Positions 56,607 to 64,000 of a DNA stretch of 64,000 nucleotides are shown here, in pieces; positions within the stretch are counted from its first letter, which is position 1; the number at the start of each line of letters is the position of its first letter. The translations under genes and the position numbers were made by a program. Source of the stretch: Hymenopus coronatus (taxonomy: Eukaryota > Arthropoda > Insecta > Mantodea > Hymenopodidae); assembly GCA_030762935.1 (NCBI GenBank), contig CM060886.1:32039509-32103508 (forward strand), given 5' to 3'. Below the pieces are notes generated by a model. It worked only from the letters and a program-made list of their open reading frames with translations. It did no database searches and was not told the origin of the DNA.

Positions 56607-57495
56607 TAAAAAAAGTCTTATGTGTTCCATTCACATGACTTTCTCTACATCTGTGCAGCAAATTGTAGTTAAAAAGCATATGCTTCTATTTACTTAATGC
56701 TAATTAGCAGAAATAGCCTTATTACTTGTTTCCTTGTAAGTAGAAGCGAAATGATTGACTTCCATAGGTTAAAATGATAGCCAAAAGCTGGTTGGCATGT
56801 AACTGAAGTTCCTTTGTTTGTATGGACAGGAGTTAAGAAATTCCAGTATGAGAAAGGTATAAGTTTTTCAAAGCTAAAACGAAAAACCAGGAATGTCTTA
56901 AAAATGATCAACTCCAAGAAAAAAATGTATATGACATAAATTGCGTATTTTATCGTGAGCTACATTTTCTGTACGGTAAGTTTTTTCCCATCTCTTACGG
57001 TTTAGCAGTCATGCACAATTCCGTAAAATTCATCCAGAATAAAGTAATCTTCAGCGGCTATTTCCAGAAAATTCAAGATACGTTTTTACTGTCAGGTAAA
57101 TAACTTTAATATACGATATTTTAATCAAAATCTTTGGAGACATTTTTAATAAAATCAAAATTTTCAAAATGTTTTCCATGTAAAGGGTAGTTTAGGGTGG
57201 GGGGGATTTTCTTGAAAATCTTCGTGTTGCATCCTTGGAAGATACCAAACTTAAATACCAAGCTTGGGCTTTAACGGTCTTTTCGTTTTTGAGCTATGCT
57301 TCTCACAGACACAGACACACATACACACAGACAGACAGACACACACGGACATTTTTCTAAAAATGGTTTTTTTTGGGGGGGTTCATGGAGTCTCAAAACA
57401 TGTATTTCCGGTGAAATCTCGGTATCAAATATTTGGGCACAATGCAATACCTTCTCTATACACTATGTACGTAGTTCGTATAGAGAAAGTAAAAT
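56607..57495 (+). mobile_element. R880 repeat, subfamily A, full length
   Basis: It starts AGTCTTATGTGTTCCATTC and ends CTATGTACGTAGTTCGTATAG then AGAAAGTAAAA. The microsatellite zone (57305-57350) mixes CA and CAGA. Confidence 0.9.
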
Positions 57496-57549
57496 TTGAT
57501 CAAAATAAATGGTAAATTATCGTGTATACGAATAAATATTGAAAGTTGT

Positions 57550-58190
57550 ACATAAAACTGAACCTTGACTTGAATACTAAGCTACTAGCATATTTATATA
57601 AAACTGAACCTTGACTTAAATACTGACTTATTAACACATGTATACAAAATTGAATCTTGATTTAATACTGAGCTGTTAACATATTTATATAAAATTGAAC
57701 CTTGACTTAAATACTGAGCTATTAACATATGTATATAAAATTGAACCTTGACTTAATCACTGAAATATTAGCATATTTATATAAAATTGAACCTTGACTT
57801 AAATACTGAGTTAGTAGCATATTTATATAAAATTCAACCTTGACTTAAACACTGAAATATTAACATATGTATATAAAATTGAACCTTGACTTAAATACTG
57901 AGCTATCAACATATTTATATAACATTCAACCTTGAATTAAATACTGAGTTATTAACATATTTATATAAAATTGAACCTTGACTTAAATACTGAGCTATTA
58001 GCATATTTATATAAAACTGAACCTTGACTTAAATACTGAGCTATTAGCATATTTATATAAAACTGAACCTTGACTTAATTACTCAGCTATTAACATATTT
58101 ATATAAAATTGAACCTTGACTTAGATTCTAAGCTCTTAACATATGTTTATAAGACTGAACTTAAATACTGAGCTATTAATATATTTACGC
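57550..58190. repeat. 46-bp minisatellite, about 14 copies
   Basis: The unit contains AAAATTGAACCTTGACTTAA, ATACTGAGCTATTA and CATATTTATAT. Copies differ by scattered substitutions (GCATATTTAT or ACATATGTAT variants alternate), and the last unit is shortened. It lies 55 bp after an R880 3' end. Confidence 0.96.
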
Positions 58191-58252
58191 CTGCCTATAT
58201 AATTACTTCCTCAGGTACTTACATTGCAGTCCTGTCTAAAATTATAACCGAA

Positions 58253-58315
58253 AGTTCATCCCAAATACAGCATTTGAGGTGTCCTAAATAAAATCTAATA
58301 TTTATATAAAAAGCA

Positions 58316-58378
<63 letters not shown>

Positions 58379-58868
58379 AACTGGCCATTTAAGTTCAGCC
58401 TCTTCCAAAAATATGATACGGAGACAATAAAATCTCTTGACTCCAAACTAAATTTTATATGGAGCTTTTCAAAAATGGATTGAAGAGCTTCATTACAATA
58501 TCATATATTATATAAAATGTATATCTATATTGAATTTTCTGGGAATATCTTGAGAAGTAGTCTTCATTCCGAATGAATGTTTTAAAACTTGTAAGCCGAA
58601 AGAAATAGACAAAAGCTTGCTGTACAAAATATGTAGATCTCTTTTAATCACACTGGGAAATTTTGATTATTTAGACAGGGTAGGTCTTTGTTCCATTTTA
58701 CTTAATAATCCCTCACAAACCAATCACATAACACAATTCTCACATAACGTTTTTCTGTGGTACACACTATTTCTGAGATATTCCTTATTAAAGATGTGAA
58801 TTGTAAATACTTTCTATATTTTCAAGTAGAAAATCGCTTATTTCGCAGTCTTTATAAAAGAAGGGAAT
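58253..58868 (-). mobile_element. R880 repeat, diverged, with an expanded (TG)n
   Basis: The order TG tract, TTTAAGTTCAGCCTCTTCC, CATATATTATATAAAATG, TTGAATTTTCTGGGAATA matches the minus-strand R880 order. The 3' hairpin and the 5' tip are missing. Confidence 0.68.
58319..58377. repeat. (TG)n microsatellite inside R880
   Basis: About 29 TG units stand exactly where other minus-strand copies carry their short GT tract. Confidence 0.97.
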
Positions 58869-58870
58869 AT

Positions 58871-59601
58871 AACAAATCTGATGTGTTACACTCACATGAC
58901 TTTCTTACATAAGATGATTCTTCTTTCTGCACCTTGCTAATCGAGATAATTATTAGCAGAATATTCTTATTACTTAGTTCCTTATAAGTAAGAAGAGAAT
59001 AAGGAAATGCACTAGGTTAAACCGATACTCAAATGCTTTAAAAGTTGTTGTTATGCGATTGTCATTGCAAATCGCTTCTTTGCTTGGCCAGGTGTAGAAC
59101 AAAAAAAAAAAACAAAAAAAAAAAAAAAACAGACACCTACATTCTGTGAAAAATATAAGTACTTAACAACTGAACCAATAACAATGAATACCTCGGAAAC
59201 GGTACAAAAATGTAAATGACATAACTTATGTGTTTTGACGAAATGTACATTTTCTGTGTAGTAAATTTTTGTCTGTCGCTACGGTTTAGCAGTTAAGCAT
59301 AATTCTGCAAAATTCATCCAGGATAAAGAGTTCTTCAGAGGCTATACCCAGAAAATTCAAGATATACATTTTATTTGGGCTTTAAATGTCTTTAATAGAC
59401 GGGATTTTATTCAAAATCTTTAGAGTAATTTTTTATAAAATAAAAATTTCGTAAATTTTTCTATGTAAAGGGTAGTTGGGGGTTGGGGGATTTTCTTGAA
59501 AATGTTCGTGTCTCATCCTTGTAATATACCAAACATAAACACCAGGTTTGGTATTTAACGGTATTTTCGTTTTTGAGCTATGCTACCTACCTACCTACCT
59601 A

Positions 59602-59632
<31 letters not shown>

Positions 59633-59800
59633 ACCTACCCAGACACATAGATACATACACAAGGAACATTTTCTGAAAATGCTTTTTTGGATTCAGGGTG
59701 TCCTAAAACATGTAGTTTTTCCAGTGAAATCTGGGTATAGAATTTTAGGGTGGAATACAATACTTCCTCTATACACTATGTGCATAGTAGGCGTAGAAAA
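58871..59800 (+). mobile_element. R880 mosaic: subfamily B 5' part, A-like 3' end
   Basis: The 5' half is B type (TTACTTAGTTCCTTATAAG, TTATGCGATTGTCATTGC). An A-run sits at 59101-59130. The 3' end is CTATGTGCATAGTAGGCGTAG, A-like, with decayed AAAAAGCAAAA. Confidence 0.85.
59582..59638. repeat. (CTAC)n(CTGC)n microsatellite inside R880
   Basis: About 14 tetramers, CTAC then CTGC then CTAC, occupy the R880 microsatellite position right after GAGCTATG. Confidence 0.96.
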
Positions 59801-60827
59801 AGCAAAAAAAAAAGATTTTAAAGCACTTGTCTACCATTTAAGCCTGCTTATTTTATTTGTCATGAACCTTCAAGAAAATATGAAAGTGAACCATTTCTAA
59901 AAATGTTTATCGTGATTCGCATAAAAAGGTATAAGAATACATTTTTGTTAGATCAGTTTTTTGAAGAATAGGTAGACACAATATGTGAATTCGTGAATAT
60001 AGCACATGAGCTTTAGCTTTAGATAAATTTGATTTAGCTTGTGCTTAACATTCATGTTAGTCTAGAAAGCTAAAAATGGATTTTCTTCGGCATATGCTGG
60101 AAGTATATCGCTTGTTAACTTGCTCGCGCATTGGTAAACTCCAGTTTTATCTCCTTTTACAGTTCTGACAACTTATGTTAAAATATGACTGGCAAACTCA
60201 TCTTACAGAATAATTTTGTTTCTTTTTGAAGACGCTCGAAGCCAAAAACTCAAGGCATCAAAGCGGAAACGTATGGAAATATTATGCTTGAGGGAGACTC
60301 GATGATTGCAGCAAAAATAAGAAATGGAAGAAACGTTTGAAACAAGAACATTGTTTATATTGAAATTCTAGCTGATAATTGTGTTTACATAAATGATTTT
60401 AAACTGGCAATTTTAATGTTTCTTTCTAAATGAGTTGTTTATTCCACACTGGCCGCGTGTAGGACAGGAATTGGAAAGGTAGACTGAGGCAGAAATATTC
60501 AGTGCCATCGCAGTGATTTGCTCCGTCTAGTTGCTCTAATCTCTGAGCTACCATGGCGACATTCCGAAACGATATTAAGTTCCACGACTAACTCGCGTTT
60601 CCCCGGTAAACCACAAGGAGATCTTAAATTACTTTTGAGGTGACATATCCAAATGGTGATTTAAATGTTTTATGTACTTTAACTCATGGACTCCATAGTT
60701 TAATCAAGAATAGGCCAATAATTGTGAATTATTCTGTCTTCCATACTAGCCCTGAGTAGAAGAGGAATTGGAAAGGTAGGTTCAGACTGAAATGTATCCT
60801 GTCTATCACATGTGCTAAATCAGATTG
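59801..60827. other. Unique spacer with a short dispersed motif
   Basis: GAATTGGAAAGGTAG with similar surroundings (ATTCCACACTGGCC...; CTTCCATACTAGCC...) occurs near 60450 and 60740, so a small unclassified repeat may be present. I see no gene. Confidence 0.4.
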
Positions 60828-61030
60828 TTACTTTCTCCACACGTACTATGCACATAGTGTATAGAGAAGATATTGCATTCCATCCAAAAATTGAATACCG
60901 AGATTTCACCACATGTTTTGGGTCCCCTATGGTACTCCCTTATTTCACCTTTACTTATAAGGAAGAAAGTAATATGGATATTTCTGCTAATGTTTTACTG
61001 ATGAAGTTAAAGTGATAGTCAAAAGCTCGT
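60828..61030. mobile_element. R880 rearranged mini-copy
   Basis: Bases 60828-60929 are the minus-strand 3' end with a good hairpin. They join at GGGTCCCCTATGGTAC directly to minus-strand 5'-half sequence (to about 61005), which then turns into plus-strand R880 sequence GTTAAAGTGATAGTCAAAAG. Confidence 0.75.
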
Positions 61031-61956
61031 TTTTCCAAATCCTCATTTTCGCGAAAACTCTAAAGTTGTCTTGTATAAAATGCTGTCATTCGAAAACTAG
61101 ACAAGCTATTGACCTATAACTATGGACACAAGTTAGTCTAGAGTTAAACTATACGGTGCTCCGTCTAACTGGCCTAGTGGCGCCATATAAGTGTGAGGCC
61201 TGGGACTTATCACCCGACCCTCGTATAAGGGCAACTCAAGTGCATTTTGCCTTGCCGAGGAATCATAAATGCTAAGCTCGTGGTATAGTGCCCTTTCTAC
61301 ACTCATCAGCGAACTGAACCGTAATAGCATACGTCACACACCAAACTTGTGGCACTGTGAGATACAGTGTTTAAAGCGCTTGCATATTCAGCATATATTA
61401 CCTCAGACTTAGCATCTAGAGAATGAAATCATTTGGGCGCATGGCCTCGAGTTGAGGATGCTTTTGTTGCTAATCCAAAGATGTTCCGCTATGCTGGGCG
61501 CTAATTTGGATAGTTAGACAATGCATTCAACGCTTTTGTGGAATGGCAAATGGGTTGAGTGTAGGATTTCACACAAGGACCTTAGTGCTGTACCTGAGCG
61601 TTATTTCAGAGGGTGTTTAAGTCATCATTTACTGTTCGCTTTCTGCACCCTCTATTCCATTGTTACACGGTTAGAAATCTGAGGGTCGACGTTACAGCTC
61701 TGGTTGCGCAAACTACAAATGTGTCCAGTCTAATTCGCTTTGCAGGGCTGTGTCGCCGGATGCACTTTGAATCCCTGCCTTTATGGAATTTCAACAGGTT
61801 ATCAATGTCGGTGACAAAAGTAGTGGAAACTTCGTTGAGCTTATGCTGAATTGTATATAAATACCTCCTCACATGAGATTTAGAACCAAAACGGATGTCG
61901 GCCCTTGGAACAACGAAGTGACGAACCATGCACTTGAAAAGGTAATGATATTGTTT
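61031..61956. other. Unique spacer
   Basis: Less AT-rich than other spacers at 61140-61860. The open frames on both strands (for example 61663-62112 minus, 61613-61849 plus) overlap each other and show no motif. I call no gene. Confidence 0.45.
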
Positions 61957-62158
61957 TGATTTTACATGACTTTCTCTACCTAGTATGGTATATTCCTTAC
62001 CAAGCACTGTGTACGCTGACAATAGGCAGAAAAAGCATTGTATTTCACTCAAATATTCGATACGGAATTCGCCAGAAATAAGAAAATATGAATAAAAAAA
62101 AACAAAAAACATTTTATCAAGAAGTCAACGTGCGTATGTGTCTGTGCGCAGCAATCTC
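61957..62158 (-). mobile_element. R880 3'-end fragment, decayed
   Basis: ACTTTCTCTACCTAGTATGG and AAAAAGCATTGTATTTCACTC with AATATTCGATACGG follow the minus-strand order. The hairpin is interrupted by about 25 bp. Confidence 0.6.
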
Positions 62159-62160
62159 AA

Positions 62161-63014
62161 AAAATCTGATGTATTCCATTCACATGACTTTCTTTACATC
62201 TCTGCAACAAATCATTGTTAAAAAGCTAATAGTTCCATTTACTTCGTGCTAATCGAGAGAAAATTAGCAGAAACAGCCTTATTACTTACTTCCTTGTAAG
62301 TTCAAGCGAAATAATAAAGTACCATAGGTTAAAGTGATAGTCAAAAGCTGGTTGCTATGTGACTGAAGTTCCTTTGTTTGTATGGACACGAGTTGACAAA
62401 CTCTGTATGAGAAAAGTATTAAGTTTTTTAAAGCTGAAACTAAAAACAAGGAATATCTCAAAAACAATCAACTCCACGAAAACAAATTATCTAACATAAA
62501 TTGTGTGTTTTAATGTACTCTACATTTTCTGTGTGGTAAGCTTTTGTGTATCTCATACAGTTTAGCAGTTATGTAAAATTCCATAAAATTCATCCAGAAT
62601 AAGTCTTCAGAGGCTATTCTCAGAAAATTCAACATATACATATTATTTGTCATATACGATATTTTAAAAAAAATCGTTAGAGCCATTTTTGAGAAAATCA
62701 ACATTTTCGATAAAAGTTCCTTGTAAAGGGTAGTTGTGGTGGGGGATTTTCTTGAAAATCTTCGTGTCGCATCCTTGAAAGATACCAAACTTAAATACTA
62801 AGTTTAGTATTCAACGGTCTTTTCGTTTTTGAGCTATGCTGTCCACAGACACACATACACGCACACACGCGGATATTTTTGTAAAAGTGCTTTTTCGTAT
62901 TCAGGGGGACCCAAAACATGTATTTCTGGTGAAATCTCGGTATCGAATTTTTGGGTGGAATGCATTTTCTTCTTTTTACACTATGTACACAGCACGTATA
63001 GAGAAAGTAAAAAA
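62161..63014 (+). mobile_element. R880 repeat, subfamily A, full length
   Basis: It starts TCTGATGTATTCCATTCACA and ends CTATGTACACAGCACGTATAG then AGAAAGTAAAAA. The palindrome is weakened to TACTAAGTTTAGTA, where both halves carry the matching change. Confidence 0.9.
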
Positions 63015-63015
63015 G

Positions 63016-63400
63016 AAAAGTCTGTTAAATACCAAACTTGCGACACGAAGAATTTGAGGAAAATCCCCCATCCCAAACTATTTTTACGGTTATGATTAAA
63101 ACACGTATAATAAAGAAATTTACATGACAAATAAAATGTATATTTTGAATTTTTGGGGAATATCCTCTGAACCCTGAACACTTTTGCAAAACTGGTAAAC
63201 CGTAAGAAGTAGACCAAAATATATGAAGAAAAAATGAAGATATTATTAAAGCGCACAATTTATGTCATATTTTTTTCGTAGAGTAACCATTTCCATGATA
63301 TTCCTTATTATTAGTTTGAAATTTTCCAACACCTAGATTTTTCTCAAATGAAAAGTCGTTATTTACATTTTTCATCCTGGCCATGCAAAGAGAGTTCAGT
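63016..63400 (-). mobile_element. R880 fragment with internal deletions
   Basis: It runs from TTAAATACCAAACTTGC to the TTTTCTCAAATGAAAAG zone, with the segment after AACTTG deleted. It lies back to back with the preceding copy. Confidence 0.72.
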
Positions 63401-63408
63401 GGAAATAA

Positions 63409-64000
63409 GTACCTAGAAGCCCCCTGAATCTAAAATGCAATTTTAGAAAGTGGTGCGTGTGTGTGTGGGGGGGGGGATTTAAATTCCCTCACCAAAAACT
63501 ACCCTTTGCACGGAGCTTTGACCATTTTAATATTCTCAAAAAACCCTTTAACGATTTTGATTAAAATGCCAAATGTTTAAAATATATTTATGAAAAATGA
63601 TATTTATAGCTTCTGAAGTGCTCTTCAATCTGAATGTCTTTAACATAACTGGTAAAGTGTGAAAGACATAAACAATTCCTACCACACAAAAAAGCGTAAA
63701 TTTTGCTTAATTCCACAAATTATATCAAACACATTTTTATTATTTTAGGCGAGTTATCAATTTCCTAGACATTTCTTGTTATTTGTTTGAATTTTCTAAT
63801 CTTAGAATTTTCTAAAAACGTGAACTTTTTGTTTCATTTATTTACTTCTTTCTCTTAGTCAAGCAACGGAAACGTAGATTCAAATTAATCACATGGTGAC
63901 CACCTCATAAAAGGTTTCATTATTATCGTTTAAGCCTATCATATTCTCATTTTCCCGTTGACTATACAAGAAAATGTGTAATAAAACGCACATATAATAT
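63409..64000 (-). mobile_element. R880 repeat, diverged, runs off the window
   Basis: The order CCCCCTGAATC, GT tract with a G-run (63453-63477), ACTACCCTTTGC, ACGATTTTGATTAAAATG is that of a minus-strand copy. The 5' tip would lie beyond 64000. Confidence 0.65.

Noticed and set aside
57550..58190. CRISPR-like repeat array
   Set aside because: Units are contiguous 46-mers with no unique spacers, and the DNA is eukaryotic.

Overview
The window looks like gene-poor, transposon-saturated nuclear DNA of an invertebrate, most likely an arthropod. The evidence is a mariner transposase relic, a nuclear copy of mitochondrial nad5 that only reads correctly with the invertebrate mitochondrial code (TGA=Trp, AGA=Ser), a Penelope-like retroelement, several tRNA-derived SINE families and long microsatellites. 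I found no intact host gene, no bacterial-style operon and no functional tRNA or rRNA gene. Species cannot be named from the sequence alone.

The dominant component is one dispersed repeat, called R880 here. Its unit is about 880 bp. It occurs on both strands as roughly fifty complete or broken copies that I drew by eye, adding up to about 33 kb, or half the window. Its 5' end begins TCTGATGTG and its 3' end is a hairpin followed by GAGAAAGTAAAA. An inverted repeat near the ends (ACTTTCTCTA / TAGAGAAAGT) and a variable microsatellite about 150 bp from the 3' end complete the pattern. Two subfamilies, A and B, differ in the 3' hairpin and in the inverted repeat, and the paired positions change together. 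This architecture resembles non-autonomous Helentron/DINE-1-type rolling-circle elements, but no helper protein is present, so the assignment is an inference.

Layout: 1-589 mariner relic; 2075-2778 nad5 nuclear copy; 3-35 kb R880 copies with SINEs of three families (SINE-A, SINE-C, SINE-D), a (ATGT)n block at 6.9-7.4 kb and AT-rich spacers; 35-42.8 kb more R880 copies; 42792-47619 a Penelope-like element (RT plus GIY-YIG endonuclease, frameshifted) with 114-bp direct repeats at both ends and a GC-rich, ORF1-only LINE-like segment inside it; 47.6-57.5 kb R880 copies and unique AT-rich spacers; 57550-58190 a 46-bp minisatellite; 58-64 kb further R880 copies, some rearranged.

Nothing here works as a pathway. 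The biology is that of mobile elements landing in one another: SINEs with matched target-site duplications inside R880, a LINE-like piece inside the Penelope element, and R880 copies joined head to tail, truncated and recombined between subfamilies. SINE-A looks recently active, because all three long copies keep perfect 10-13 bp target-site duplications.
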